Shown here in pieces: positions 8,881 to 18,364 of a DNA stretch of 64,000 bases (positions within the stretch are counted from its first letter, which is position 1; the number at the start of each line of letters is the position of its first letter). The DNA is taken from contig NZ_QHJQ01000004.1 in NCBI RefSeq assembly GCF_003185655.1, positions 303,258 through 367,257 of the forward strand. The letters run 5' to 3'. Below the pieces are notes generated by a model, which searched no databases, was not told where the DNA came from, and saw only the letters and a program-made list of their open reading frames with translations. Origin of the DNA: Coraliomargarita sinensis (GTDB taxonomy: Bacteria > Verrucomicrobiota > Verrucomicrobiia > Opitutales > Coraliomargaritaceae). A program made the position numbers and the translations under genes.

Positions 8881-10257
8881 TTAGTTTTTGTCCCAGAATT
8901 TCTTTTTGTGGGCGTCTGCGATTGCCTGAAGCTTCGCCGCGACTGCGGGATGCTGTCCAATGACGTTCTTCGTCTCATAAGGATCGTTTTCGAGGTCGAA
9001 GAGTGAGCGTTTTATTTTCCTGCGTGCGGATCTGCCGGGCATACCGTCCTTTCCGGGCTTGACGACAACTCTATATCGATGAGGAAGGTGAAGCTTCCAT
9101 TTCCCGTCTGCGCTGATAATTGCCTCGAAGCCACTTCCGGAGAAGGCGTAGTAGCTATGTGGGTTTTCGCTTCCACGCTTTCCGGTGATGATGGGCCAGA
9201 CATCTTTTCCGTCGATTTCGTTTTCCGGCAGTTGTGTACCCGTCAGGCGACAGAGGGTCGGCAATAGATCGATGGTGCTGAGGGGTAGATCGCAGCTGGC
9301 TCCGGCTTTGACCTTGCCCGGGTATTTAATGATGGTGGCCGAGCGGGTCCCCCCTTCGAAACTGGTGCGTTTATTACCCCGGAAGGGCGTGGTTCCCGCG
9401 TGATTCCCGTAGACGGACCAAGGGCCGTTGTCGGAGCTAAAAATGACGATGGTGTTCTCTTCGAGCCCCGCCTCACGGAGCGCCTCATTTACTTGGCCGA
9501 CCGACCAGTCAATCTCCATAATGACGTCCCCGTAGAGCCCGGCTCCGGATTTACCCAAGAATTTATCGCTGCAGAAAAGCGGCACATGGGGCATGGAATG
9601 GGCGAGATAGAGGAAGAAGGGCTCGTCTTTCTTGCGCTCGATAAAATCGACTGACTTCTCAGTCGCCCAGGTTGTCAGCATCGCCTGATCTTCCTTGTCG
9701 ATATCATCGATGGTGACCTCGCGATTCTCCCAGAACTGAAGCGGTTTCCTGCCCCATTTTTTTGGTTGTGTGGGATGGAAGCGCCACATGTCATTGGAAT
9801 ACATTAGCCCGGCGTGTTCATCGAATCCCCTGGCGAGGGGACGAGTGCCTTCCTGGTCACCGATGTGCCATTTGCCGAAATGTGCGGTCGCGTAGCCGTT
9901 TTTCTTGAGCACCTCGGCCATGGTGGCAAATTTCCGGGGAAGGCCCCGACCTCCGGGGCCATGGGCGCCGTTGACTCCGGTCCTTCCGGGATAAGCGCCG
10001 CTCAGCAATGCCGCGCGAGAGGCCGAACAGACCGCCTGCGGCACGTAAAACTGGTTGAAGCGGGTGCCCTCTTCGGAAAGCTTTTGGACGTTCGGCGTCG
10101 GATAGGCGGGGGCACCAAAGGGGTGGAAATCACCCCAGCCGGAGTCATCCAGAAAAATGATTACGATATTGGGCCTCTCCTCCGCGTTCAAAGTTCCGGC
10201 GGACGACAAAGCCGCGAAAACCAGGGAGGTCGTTAGTAATCTGAATAGAGCAACCAT
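8881..10257 (-). CDS. Secreted sulfatase (S1 type, arylsulfatase-like)
   Basis: About 458 aa from the ATG at 10257, which places a signal peptide (RLLTTSLVFAALSSAGTLNA) at the N-terminus; an upstream in-frame ATG at 10290 is less typical. The alkaline-phosphatase-fold metal site (NIVIIFLDDSGWGD) comes first. The formylglycine motif is C-S-A-S-R followed by AALLSGAYPGRTGV, a C-x-A-S-R variant whose Cys must be oxidised by a maturation enzyme not in this window. HFGKWHIGD, HVPLF, FSSDNGPW and the C-terminal FDLENDPYETKNV are standard. It would remove sulfate esters from a sulfated glycan outside the cytoplasm, which fits the GH110 enzymes nearby. It does not carry the shared operator, so its regulation is unclear. 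Confidence 0.93.
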   Translation of the reverse strand: MVALFRLLTTSLVFAALSSAGTLNAEERPNIVIIFLDDSGWGDFHPFGAPAYPTPNVQKLSEEGTRFNQFYVPQAVCSASRAALLSGAYPGRTGVNGAHGPGGRGLPRKFATMAEVLKKNGYATAHFGKWHIGDQEGTRPLARGFDEHAGLMYSNDMWRFHPTQPKKWGRKPLQFWENREVTIDDIDKEDQAMLTTWATEKSVDFIERKKDEPFFLYLAHSMPHVPLFCSDKFLGKSGAGLYGDVIMEIDWSVGQVNEALREAGLEENTIVIFSSDNGPWSVYGNHAGTTPFRGNKRTSFEGGTRSATIIKYPGKVKAGASCDLPLSTIDLLPTLCRLTGTQLPENEIDGKDVWPIITGKRGSENPHSYYAFSGSGFEAIISADGKWKLHLPHRYRVVVKPGKDGMPGRSARRKIKRSLFDLENDPYETKNVIGQHPAVAAKLQAIADAHKKKFWDKN

Positions 10258-10517
10258 ACATGTAAAAGGAAAGACAGTTGAAAAAAACATAATAAAAAAT
10301 CTTTATTCTCAGCGGGTAGGTCCGGTGCCCATTGGGCCCGGTCTTGTCGGCGCTTCACGCCTCGGAAGACGCACAGAAGTGGCCGCATTCTGGTCTTCTA
10401 ATCCAGTCCGGAATACTTGCCAAATGCTGCGGACGTATGAGGGCATGACGCCCCTACCTTTTGACCGAGCATTTAGTAGGACCCTATTGAGTCGGGGATT
10501 GGTATAAAAGCTGTTTA

Positions 10518-10725
10518 GCGCCGGGAAACTTCAATAGGGAAATTCTGGAAACTTGATTGCAAGCTGACATCAGCAGGTAGGCACCTTCGACATGCCCACG
10601 ACAGGCTGGAGGCACTGTCACTACGTAGCACAGGCTTCCAGCCTGTTTTCAGTAGTCCCTGATATTCGGATTTGTTTTGCTTGGCAATGGATTCGGAAAG
10701 CAAAATATCCGCCAGGGTGGGCTAA
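10518..10725 (-). repeat. Dispersed ~210-bp repeat, inverted copy of 16395-16605
   Basis: The reverse complement of this segment matches 16395-16605 through most of its length: TTGCTTTCC..ATCCATTGCCAAG, AATATCAGGGACT, TGAAAACAG(G)CTGGAAGCCTGT, ATGTCGAAGGTGCCT and CCAGAATTTCCCTATTGAA. It contains an inner REP-like palindrome built on CAGGCTTCCAGCCTG. Its outer edge merges with sequence also found beside the transposase remnants (GGC/ATTTAGCTCACCC type). Confidence 0.7.
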
Positions 10726-10849
10726 ATGTCGTCAGGCCATCGTCTGATGGGTGTAATTTCAATGAGTAGTAGAGACGATCTTATCGTAGGGGCTTTCCTA
10801 TGGGAAGCCAGCGATGACACAGGAGGGCTAGGCAAACTCAGAAAAACCT

Positions 10850-10878
10850 CACTAGTGTCCTGTTACAGGACACTAGTG
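10850..10878 (-). terminator. Hairpin terminator of the LamG/PEP-CTERM gene
   Basis: A perfect inverted repeat with 13-bp arms (CACTAGTGTCCTG) and a 3-base loop. On the minus strand it is followed by AGGTTTTTC, about 55 bp after the stop of the gene at 10933-11799. It fits an intrinsic terminator; the T-run is short. Confidence 0.6.
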
Positions 10879-10932
10879 GCCACCAAAAACCCGGCCCAGA
10901 ATGTCCGGTCGAAACGGCCGAAATCAATCGGA

Positions 10933-11799
10933 CTAAGCTGATCTACGGCGGCGGGATCCGAGGACCATCGCTAGAGTCAGGGCAAGAAGACCTACACTCG
11001 AAGGTTCGGGAACAACAGAACCGGGGTTTGTATAAAGATCATTAATTTGCGCTAAGCTCAGCATTTCATCGTAAAGTTGGAAATCGTCGAGGTAGCCGTT
11101 TGGCACATATCCCGACTTTGTAGCTTCTTGGAGAATACTGTCTCCGAAAACGAGCGGTCCCGGGGCGGTAGCGATGGCCTGGGAGTTGGAGCTGGCATTG
11201 AGGTCTGCACCCAGGGTTCCGCCCCGCACACCCGTATACCATGCGATGTCTTGGAACGTAGCGTTGTCGGGCACGGTGACAGCCACAAAATGCCAGTTCG
11301 CATCATCGAAATTAGCCGGGTCGGTCGTGAAACCCGCGCCCTCCACTTCAACGCGAAGGTTTGCGCCGCTGTCGCCATCCTCTCTTATGTCGAATCGGGT
11401 GCCGGAGCCCGATAAATCGCCATTAGAAAAGTAGGTCCCCCAGTTAGATTGTACGTTAGGGTTCTCGGCACGCCACCAGAAGGTAATTGTCCGCGCGTCG
11501 TTACTCCAAGTAAAATCGTTATCGGTCACCGCTCCGTCACCGGGACCGTTAATCGAATCCGAACCATTCATCCTGAGGGCTCCGGACCCGATCCGGTCTG
11601 CTACCGTGGTGTCGATTTCAACCCCGCCGCCAAGCGTGGCGAAGCTGGAACCAATCGAGTCTGATGTTTGGCCTCCGCTCTCCGAATCAAAGGTGTAATG
11701 CGAGATCAAAGCACCATGAATGGAACCGGTGAGGAGTAGGAAGCTGAAAATTAAGGTAACAGATCTCATCCTATTTTCTTTCATAACTTTATTTTTCAT
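10933..11799 (-). CDS. LamG-like (concanavalin A fold) exoprotein with PEP-CTERM sorting signal
   Basis: A 288-aa protein with an N-terminal signal (LIFSFLLLTGSIHGA). It then has a LamG/laminin-G-like jelly roll: ALISHYTFD, FTWSNDARTITFWWRAE, NWHFVAVTVPDN, YLDDFQLYDEMLSLAQI. The end is a classic PEP-CTERM tail: VPEPSSVGLLALTLAMVLGS, then a basic cluster RRRRSA. PEP-CTERM proteins are handed to an exosortase and end up outside the cell, often in exopolysaccharide-rich envelopes; no exosortase is in this window. Candidate starts are ATG 11799, 11784 or 11769. It sits ~75 bp behind operator/promoter copy B, so it is probably co-regulated with the glycan enzymes, perhaps as a surface glycan-binding protein. 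Confidence 0.88.
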   Translation of the reverse strand: MKNKVMKENRMRSVTLIFSFLLLTGSIHGALISHYTFDSESGGQTSDSIGSSFATLGGGVEIDTTVADRIGSGALRMNGSDSINGPGDGAVTDNDFTWSNDARTITFWWRAENPNVQSNWGTYFSNGDLSGSGTRFDIREDGDSGANLRVEVEGAGFTTDPANFDDANWHFVAVTVPDNATFQDIAWYTGVRGGTLGADLNASSNSQAIATAPGPLVFGDSILQEATKSGYVPNGYLDDFQLYDEMLSLAQINDLYTNPGSVVPEPSSVGLLALTLAMVLGSRRRRSA

Positions 11800-11877
11800 A
11801 TCTTTTACAGGGTATGGATTATGGGGTTTGGATGTCGTTATTTGGAAATCCGCGAAATTAGATTAAATTAGATACTT

Positions 11878-11939
11878 CTTATACCACACTTCCTGCCCTC
11901 TTGTCATTGAACTTTTGCGGATTTATCTTGAACTTTTGC
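11878..11939 (-). promoter_or_regulatory. Putative XylR-regulated promoter, copy B
   Basis: On the minus strand GCAAAAGTTCAA occurs at 11939-11928 and again at 11918-11907 (21-bp period). A 23-bp gap then leads to TATAAG (11883-11878), preceded by TGTGG. It points to the LamG gene. Together with ~60 bp of leader and the adjacent transposase tail it is nearly the same as the copy C region. Confidence 0.75.
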
Positions 11940-11984
11940 GTCAATGGTTCCGATGAGGCCCTGACGGCATTTAGCTCACCCTGA

Positions 11985-12473
11985 CGCGTATTTTGCTTGA
12001 AGCCCGAAAGCCAGGCGAGGTGACTTCTCACTGAAAATACCCTCTGTTCGGCGCACTCACGCTGGATGGCTGTCCACGAAGTGCCACCGCAGGTGACCTA
12101 CGAAACTTTCCATATGGTCATGTTGCTGCGAACACCCCACTCTCGTCTAACGCAGCGAAGCGAAGCGGGGCAAACACCAAGTGCTTGGGGCGAAGCCCTG
12201 AACACAGTGAATCAATGACTTCAACTTCGGAATCCGTAAGAATCTGGCGAAACCCTTTTAGGAGTGGACAACATACCCCGCACTTTTAATTGCACCCTTT
12301 CGGTTCTCCTCCAGAAGATACTCGACCACCTACTACTGCTTGCGGTTCACTTGTCACAGCGTAAGGCACTGAATACGGACCTGCCATCTTCTGCGGCCAG
12401 TACCGGGGCGAAGCCGACACCCGAAGGCAATATGGTCAATTGCGTCTTCAAGGCGCTTTTTTCGTATTTTCAT
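11985..12473 (-). pseudogene. Degenerate integrase-core transposase remnant, copy 2
   Basis: From the ATG at 12473 the minus strand begins MKIRKKRLEDAID, matching the start of copy 1 (MKIRKKRFEDAND). A later frame retains FRQILTDSEVEVID, and the tail (ACTGAGAAGTCACCTCGCCTGG on the reverse strand, then AAGCAAAATACGCG) is almost identical to copy 1. Between these points it is riddled with stops and a foreign-looking insertion. Like copy 1 it abuts an operator copy, so remnant and promoter were probably duplicated together. Confidence 0.65.
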
Positions 12474-12647
12474 AAGTCGTTGGAAAGTCATATAGATGCT
12501 AAATTTGAACCTCTCAGGATCCGCGCTTCAGCAAACGCTTCCTAAGGTCAACACCAAGCCATAACTTTTAGCAGATGGTATTACATATGTGGTCAAGGGG
12601 TGTACAGGGATGGGAAGCCTGAGCTGCAAGGCGCGATTGCGCCTGAA

Positions 12648-12680
12648 AATAAAAGGCCGTCTCCAAATCGGAGACGGCCC
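12648..12680 (-). terminator. Intrinsic terminator of the 1158-aa beta-helix gene
   Basis: On the minus strand the stem GGCCGTCTCC / GGAGACGGCC with a 5-base loop is followed by TTTTATTTT. It lies ~30 bp after the stop of the gene at 12711-16187. Confidence 0.85.
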
Positions 12681-12710
12681 GTTTTAAAACGCCTTTCTGG
12701 ATGGATCCGC

Positions 12711-15700
12711 TTACTTTACTTCGATGCCGGAGATCTTGGCATTGTCGACCTTGGTCTGAGCGGAGAGCAGAATCTCGCCGGAGGAGTCCGAAAGGGCTGA
12801 AAATTCTTCGACGATGGCGATGTTTTTACCACCCGCTTCGGCGAAGACGTCGTAATTTTCGAGCACGGTTGTTCCATGAATAACGATATCGAAGATGCGG
12901 GCGCCGACACTATCCCAGTAGGTCTCAGCAAAGTGCAGACGCACCGTGTAGAGCGTGTCCGGTTCTAGTCCTCGGATTGTGTAGTCGAAATTACCGTAGC
13001 GCTCACTTTGGTAAACGGCCTCCGGGGCCGGATTTGAGACGCCGGAAGTATCGATCGTTTCATAAAATCGGGCCGTAAGTCCTCCGGAGAATCCGTAGTC
13101 AGCGTCGAATGAATCGGCTGTTTCACCGCCCACATTGATTGAGGCGATCGGTTCTTTGGGTTCCTCATCCGGGGCCTCGGTTACGCCATGCACCTCGACT
13201 TCGTGGAGACTGAGCCATTCGCTTCCAAAGCTATTTTTACCCGTCATTTCGATGGTCACGTAGCGTCCCTCTTTTGGTGGAATGGGTATATCCAAGTAGC
13301 CTTTTCCTTTTTCGGTGTTTCCGTTAAATACCTCCAGTGTTCCCACTGAGATTTTGAGGGGGTAGGAACGATTCTTCCCCAGATAGGGCAACAAGCTTAA
13401 TTTTTGGACTTTTTGGCTTTCCCCCAGATCATACCGGATCCAGGCAGATTCGAGCGTACCCAGGTTGGCCCAACGAGTTGAATCCTCATCATCGTATGAA
13501 TCTTCGCTTGGTTTGTGGGATTGCTGTCCACCGACCAAGTCGGAAGCAATCGTCAGCTCGCCCAGGGTCGCTTCTGCAGTCACCGCGAATGCGGGACTCA
13601 TTGGAGATTCATTCCCGTAAAGATCGATCGCGCTTACCCTGTAATAGAACGGGGTTCCGGTATTGGCAGTTTCATCGGTGTAGAAGTTCGGGCTGCTTCC
13701 CATATAAAAGGAAGGCTGGGTTTGGCCGATCAACTCATAGCCGCTGTCTTCGAATTCCGAACGGTAAATTCGATAATAGTCCAAATCGGATTCGCTGTTC
13801 TCTGCCCAATCCAGATGCACTAGGCCATCGGCGGTTCCTGCGTTTAAGTTGGAGGGCGCTTCCGGGGAAGTGACATCGCTGTCAGGGACGATGTGCAAAT
13901 TGAATTCTTTGCAATAAAACCAACTTCCTGTATAGGAATTACCGCGCATGATCGTTATTTTTACGAATCGGCCCGAAACCGGGCTGAAGGTGTCCGTTAT
14001 AACCTCGGCACTATCATAATTATAACGGCGGTCGACCACCATCTGATAGCCGGAATCCGGGCTGTCCGAGACCTCGACCGTATACGTGTAGTCACGATTC
14101 GATGCGAAGTAGAAGTCGGTGCCTTCGATTTGTTCAGTTTTTGTTAAGTCAAGAATGGCATGCTGAGGGTACCCATTGGAAAATGACCAAGAGGTGGACA
14201 AGTCTCCATCCAACATGTTAAGCGCTTCATGGCCCCCTCTCTCGGAGGTGACTTCGTAGAAATAGGGCTCGACCGATCCGATGTGGGAGATTTGGTTTTC
14301 ACTGATTTCGGTGGATGTGGTATGCTCCGCCAAAATTGCGGGACCTTGTCGGATCGGATCCAGCATTTTGATGACATTGCCCGTAACCAGACCGTTGCTA
14401 ATCGAGTCTAGAATGAGTGCATATCGATTCTTTGTTTGTCTTGATCCTCCATTGAAGTATATTTCTGACAACTCGATATAATTGTTTCGAATGACCACAT
14501 TATCCACGTGGGATGCCTGGACCGCGGGCGCATTAATCCCATAAAAGGAGTTGTTTTCCACGGTTATATTTTCCATAGCAGTCGCCCCATCCTGTAAACC
14601 ACCCCATCCAGGAAGGCTGAACCTGAGGACGCCTACATCCTGCAATTTCATCGGTGTTGCGATAAAAACGGAGTTTCGGACCGTGACGTTATTTGCCGGG
14701 GGGCCCTCCCACCAATAAAAATGGGCCCCCGCATGAAATTCATCCCTGTTTCGAATAAACACGCAGTTTTCGATCAGGGTTTGTTTGGCCGCTTTCATCG
14801 TAATCGGCTCGGCGGAAGCATCATGGAAATAGCAGTTACGCACGGTAAAGCTGTCCGGTCCGCTGCCCGGCCCCCCAACCGTGAATGCCCAGGCCCATGG
14901 GTTTACCTGAACGGGGCTTTCGAGTTGAACATGGTAGGATTGTTGGATCGCTCCGGATCGGCTATTCCCCACTTCATCCCAAAAATCCGATTTAATCTGG
15001 TCCGTAATTTCGCTCGATGCCTTTTCAACCTTCGAAATGACAGCAGTTTGTTCTTCGCCCGTGAAATAGTCGCGAAATGACAGAGTATTGCCCACCTTGA
15101 GGTCGGATCTGCCAGCGATAAGGACTTCCTGGGGGGCGGTCTGCTTGTAGGTGATGTGGAACGGTAGATATAAATTTATGCCATCATCGGTGTGGGCGCC
15201 GAACTCACACCCGTCGAAAAGGACATCGCCGTCGGGAACAAGAAATTGCCCGGCACTCCCACCAAAAATCCGATTGGTTCCGGGTGCGGGGCGCAGGCGG
15301 ATATTTTTGAATGTCAGGTTTTTGGACCCGCTTTTGGCATCCCAACCACCTCCCACATAGGAGTCAATTCCATCGATGTAGACCCCATCGGAGTCTCGGA
15401 TCGATAATGTCGAGGCGGCCCCGCCACTTTTCTTCATCACCACAATATTTCCGACCTGGACTGCTTTGCCTGAGCCAAGGCGAACTTCAACACGCCGGTC
15501 ACCAATTGATTTGGGGTCGCTGTATGTGGCCTGGTGTTGTTCCAAGCCATAGCCCTGACTGTCAAAAATCAGGCGATGGTTATTTTGTGAAAGACCGTCG
15601 ATGTCGTAGCCCTCCGGCACATAAACGATGGCAAGGCCGTCTTCCACCGATTCAATCCGCCCGTGTATATACTTCAAATCTGCTGAATCCACCGTGCAGG

Positions 15701-16187
15701 GCCCCTTTACGGTGATATTTCTGGAGCTGTAGATGCCCAAAAACTTGCCGGTTTCGATCACGAAATCGCAATACGCGATGTTCAGCGTGAAGTTCTCGGC
15801 GTTTCTGAATCCTATGCCTCCATCGGCAAAACGATAAAAGCCAGGTGTCGCGGTATAGCTCGTTTCACCGCTGTCAATGGCGGCCTGGATTTCTTCTTTC
15901 AAGGCGGCACCTGCTTTACGCTGCGCCTCCTTTTCTTCCTCTGTATAGGAAACGCTGTGGGTGGGATTATCGAAGTCGTAGGTCAGGTGGAATTCTTCGA
16001 TCCCAAAGCGGGATTCCATCTCTTCCATAACTCCTTTAGCCCCGACGCCAAAAGTAAATGAGGAGAAAAAAAGGAAAAAGATGACGTGAATCGTATATCG
16101 AAGTGATAGGTGCTTTTTGAGCTCCGACTGGGTTTTAGTGTTTTTAGGGTTTCGGGTAGCACGGGGTTGGGGGAGTATAGACAACAT
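12711..16187 (-). CDS. Large secreted beta-helix (GH110-like) enzyme with FN3, F5/8C and malectin modules
   Basis: 1158 aa. Residues ~28-48 are a hydrophobic signal (YTIHVIFFLFFSSFTFG). Residues ~55-650 are the same beta-helix core as in the paralogues at 712 and 23625, with FGAHTDDGIN at Asp334-Asp335. Next comes a discoidin-like region (DGDLSTSWSFSNGYP, ~690-790), a fibronectin type III domain (APSNLNAGTADGLVHLDW, ~800-885), a second discoidin-like region (ENSxxKPSEDSYDDEDSTRW type, ~905-1010) and a C-terminal malectin domain (ASINVGGE, FAETYWDSVGARIFDI, ~1020-1158). This is the build of a secreted glycosidase with several glycan-binding modules. Its core is almost identical at DNA level to the gene at 23625. 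It has its own promoter copy C and terminator. The reaction is inferred. Confidence 0.82.
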   Translation of the reverse strand: MLSILPQPRATRNPKNTKTQSELKKHLSLRYTIHVIFFLFFSSFTFGVGAKGVMEEMESRFGIEEFHLTYDFDNPTHSVSYTEEEKEAQRKAGAALKEEIQAAIDSGETSYTATPGFYRFADGGIGFRNAENFTLNIAYCDFVIETGKFLGIYSSRNITVKGPCTVDSADLKYIHGRIESVEDGLAIVYVPEGYDIDGLSQNNHRLIFDSQGYGLEQHQATYSDPKSIGDRRVEVRLGSGKAVQVGNIVVMKKSGGAASTLSIRDSDGVYIDGIDSYVGGGWDAKSGSKNLTFKNIRLRPAPGTNRIFGGSAGQFLVPDGDVLFDGCEFGAHTDDGINLYLPFHITYKQTAPQEVLIAGRSDLKVGNTLSFRDYFTGEEQTAVISKVEKASSEITDQIKSDFWDEVGNSRSGAIQQSYHVQLESPVQVNPWAWAFTVGGPGSGPDSFTVRNCYFHDASAEPITMKAAKQTLIENCVFIRNRDEFHAGAHFYWWEGPPANNVTVRNSVFIATPMKLQDVGVLRFSLPGWGGLQDGATAMENITVENNSFYGINAPAVQASHVDNVVIRNNYIELSEIYFNGGSRQTKNRYALILDSISNGLVTGNVIKMLDPIRQGPAILAEHTTSTEISENQISHIGSVEPYFYEVTSERGGHEALNMLDGDLSTSWSFSNGYPQHAILDLTKTEQIEGTDFYFASNRDYTYTVEVSDSPDSGYQMVVDRRYNYDSAEVITDTFSPVSGRFVKITIMRGNSYTGSWFYCKEFNLHIVPDSDVTSPEAPSNLNAGTADGLVHLDWAENSESDLDYYRIYRSEFEDSGYELIGQTQPSFYMGSSPNFYTDETANTGTPFYYRVSAIDLYGNESPMSPAFAVTAEATLGELTIASDLVGGQQSHKPSEDSYDDEDSTRWANLGTLESAWIRYDLGESQKVQKLSLLPYLGKNRSYPLKISVGTLEVFNGNTEKGKGYLDIPIPPKEGRYVTIEMTGKNSFGSEWLSLHEVEVHGVTEAPDEEPKEPIASINVGGETADSFDADYGFSGGLTARFYETIDTSGVSNPAPEAVYQSERYGNFDYTIRGLEPDTLYTVRLHFAETYWDSVGARIFDIVIHGTTVLENYDVFAEAGGKNIAIVEEFSALSDSSGEILLSAQTKVDNAKISGIEVK

Positions 16188-16275
16188 AGTTCTGATTTAT
16201 GGGATTTGGGGTTTCGATTATGGGTTTTGGATGTCGTTATTTGGAAATCCACGAAATTAGGTTAATTTGATTCAC

Positions 16276-16337
16276 GTTATACCACACTTTCTGCTCTCTC
16301 GTCATTGAACTTTTGCGGATTTATCTTGAACTTTTGC
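16276..16337 (-). promoter_or_regulatory. Putative XylR-regulated promoter, copy C
   Basis: On the minus strand GCAAAAGTTCAA occurs at 16337-16326 and 16316-16305 (21-bp period). A 23-bp gap leads to TATAAC (16281-16276), preceded by TGTGG, giving a TGGTATAAC extended -10. It points to the 1158-aa beta-helix gene, ~90 bp away. Confidence 0.75.
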
Positions 16338-16394
16338 GTCACTGGTTCCGATGAGGCCCTGACGGCATTTGACTCACCCTCGCGCATATGTTGC

Positions 16395-16605
16395 TTTCCT
16401 AATCCATTGCCAAGCAAAACAAATTACGAATATCAGGGACTTCTGAAAACAGCCTGGAAGCCTGTTCCACGTAAGACAGTGCCTCCGGCCTGTCCTGACC
16501 TGTGCTGAGCCTGCCGAAGTAGCATGTCGAAGGTGCCTGTGTCCTGATGCAAGGTCGCAATCAGGTTTCCAGAATTTCCCTATTGAACTTTCCCGGCGCG
16601 CAACA
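16395..16605 (+). repeat. Dispersed ~210-bp repeat, partner of 10518-10725
   Basis: The direct-orientation partner of the inverted copy at 10518-10725. It begins beside the tail of the element next to promoter copy C and ends at CCCTATTGAACTTTCCCGGCG. An inner palindrome CAGCCTGGAAGCCTG resembles the REP-like hairpin at 33456. Confidence 0.7.
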
Positions 16606-16936
16606 CTTCCTAGATAAACTTGACCAGTCATTTACATCGATGTAACCCCATCTATCATCCTATTGGCGTCAGGTTCGGCTGCTCTTGTTCGCGTCCAGAG
16701 GCAGCCTGTTTGGTAGAATCAACACGGGGCGCGCGATTCCCAGCCTATCGCATCGAAAACGGAGCGAGCCCCTCCCCCAGTGCAGATTACGTAAAGAATT
16801 AAGGACATGGCGACAAGACTGACACAGACGAAACACTACAAGGCATCGCAGCGCATCGGGGAACGAATACAGCTCATGCTTACCGGGGAACACCCTCGGG
16901 CGCGAATTCCACCTCTAACTTTGCCAGTGAATACAC
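16606..16936. other. Non-coding gap before the symporter operon
   Basis: About 330 bp without a supportable gene. It should hold the promoter of the symporter-GH110-regulator operon, but I see no copy of the 21-bp-period operator and no clear -35/-10 pair. Confidence 0.5.
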
Positions 16937-18364
16937 ATGGAAAAAGTATCCCATAAGACAAAGGCTTCGGATCGCGTCCCCTTTCCACGACTGGTCGGAT
17001 ACGGCACGGGCATGATGGGTTACGCCATCATGATCCAGACCTACATGCAGCTCTACAACCCGATCTTCAATGATACGCTGGGGGTGGATCCGGTATTGAT
17101 CGGGTGGATTATCGCTCTTTCCAGAGTCTGGGATGCGGTGACCGATCCTTTTATGGGCAGTGTCAGTGACAATACACGCTCCAATTGGGGCCGGCGGCGA
17201 CCATGGATCGCACTCAGCGCCCTGCTCTGTTCCGTAAGCTTTATCGCACTCTGGTGGTTTCCTTCCGGGATGAGTCAAAATTTCTACCTCGGGTGGCTGC
17301 TGGTGGGTTCTTTGATCTTCTATCTGGCTTTTACGGTTTATTCGGTTCCCTACATCGCATTGGGCATGGAACTATCTCCCGACTACCATGAACGCAGCCG
17401 GGTGATGTCGATTCGAACCGTGTTACAACAGGGCGGCTTCTTTATCGTCTCCAGCTTGTGGTGGCTCACCAGTTTGGACTGCTTCGAGGACCGGGCGGAA
17501 GGGATGCGCTGGAACAGTCTATGGATGGGGGCCGTGTTATTCGCGGCCATCATGATACCGGCCGTTGTCTCGCGCGAGCATCCGTGCATGTTCGTCGACA
17601 AAGATAGTCCGGGCCGCAAGCGCGTTCCTTTCCTGAAAAGCATAAAGGAGACCCTCTCCTGCTGGCCCTTCCTCAACCTGTCGCTGATAACCATCGTCAG
17701 CCTGTTGGGGCTCATGATGGTGGGCTCGCTGGGTTACTACGTGACGATTTACCACATGTATGACGGCGATAAGGGCGAAGCTTCCGGCAGGTTGTTGTCG
17801 ATCGTCAATTACACGATCCCCATTTCCACGGTCATCGCGGTGCCCCTGCTCCAGAAAGTCTCCACCTCGCTCGGTAAACGCACGACGATGATTTTCGCCT
17901 TTGCCGTTGCCCTGGTCGGCACCTTACTGAAGTGGCCCTGCTACTCGATCATCTACCCTTATCTGGCGATCATACCCTCGATTCTCATCGGTGTCGGCAG
18001 CGCCGCGGCCTATGTTTTCGTCAATGCCATGATTCCGGAAGCCGTCGATGCCGACGAACTGAAAACCGGCGAGCGGCGCGAGGGCATGTTCAGCGCGGCC
18101 TACAGTTTGATGTTTAAAATCGGCGCCGCCGTCGCCCTCTTGTTTTCCGGCTACATCCTTTCCTGGTCCGGCTTCGACGCCGCACTGACGACGCCACAAA
18201 GCGAATCCACCATCTTCTGGATGCGGATCTATTTCACACTTATTCCGGCAGTAGCTTTGGCCGCATCCATTGCACTGGCCGCCTATTATCCAATCACCGA
18301 AACCCGCGCCTACGAAATTCGAAGCGAACTGGAAGCGCGCAGAGAAAAGGCCGCACCGGCATGA
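16937..18364 (+). CDS. GPH-family (MelB-like) sugar:cation symporter
   Basis: 475 aa with about 12 hydrophobic helices and the glycoside-pentoside-hexuronide signature in the first loop: RVWDAVTDPFMGSVSDNTRS followed by NWGRRRPW. These carriers import mono- to oligosaccharides, or uronides, with Na+ or H+. A Cys/Trp-rich loop (WLTSLDCFEDRAEGMRWN) and a repeated helix bundle after residue 240 are usual. The stop overlaps the start of the following GH110-like gene (ATGA), so transporter and intracellular galactosidase are translationally coupled. The obvious role is uptake of galacto-oligosaccharides released outside by the secreted enzymes. Substrate is inferred from context. Confidence 0.9.
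   Translation: MEKVSHKTKASDRVPFPRLVGYGTGMMGYAIMIQTYMQLYNPIFNDTLGVDPVLIGWIIALSRVWDAVTDPFMGSVSDNTRSNWGRRRPWIALSALLCSVSFIALWWFPSGMSQNFYLGWLLVGSLIFYLAFTVYSVPYIALGMELSPDYHERSRVMSIRTVLQQGGFFIVSSLWWLTSLDCFEDRAEGMRWNSLWMGAVLFAAIMIPAVVSREHPCMFVDKDSPGRKRVPFLKSIKETLSCWPFLNLSLITIVSLLGLMMVGSLGYYVTIYHMYDGDKGEASGRLLSIVNYTIPISTVIAVPLLQKVSTSLGKRTTMIFAFAVALVGTLLKWPCYSIIYPYLAIIPSILIGVGSAAAYVFVNAMIPEAVDADELKTGERREGMFSAAYSLMFKIGAAVALLFSGYILSWSGFDAALTTPQSESTIFWMRIYFTLIPAVALAASIALAAYYPITETRAYEIRSELEARREKAAPA

Larger units (their letters stand above)
10291..10932. other. Non-coding gap with a dispersed repeat and a terminator
   Basis: This 640-bp gap between the sulfatase and the LamG gene has no convincing gene. 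Its middle (10518-10725) is an inverted copy of 16395-16605, and its right part holds the perfect hairpin at 10850-10878. No copy of the 21-bp-period operator is seen upstream of the sulfatase. Confidence 0.6.
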
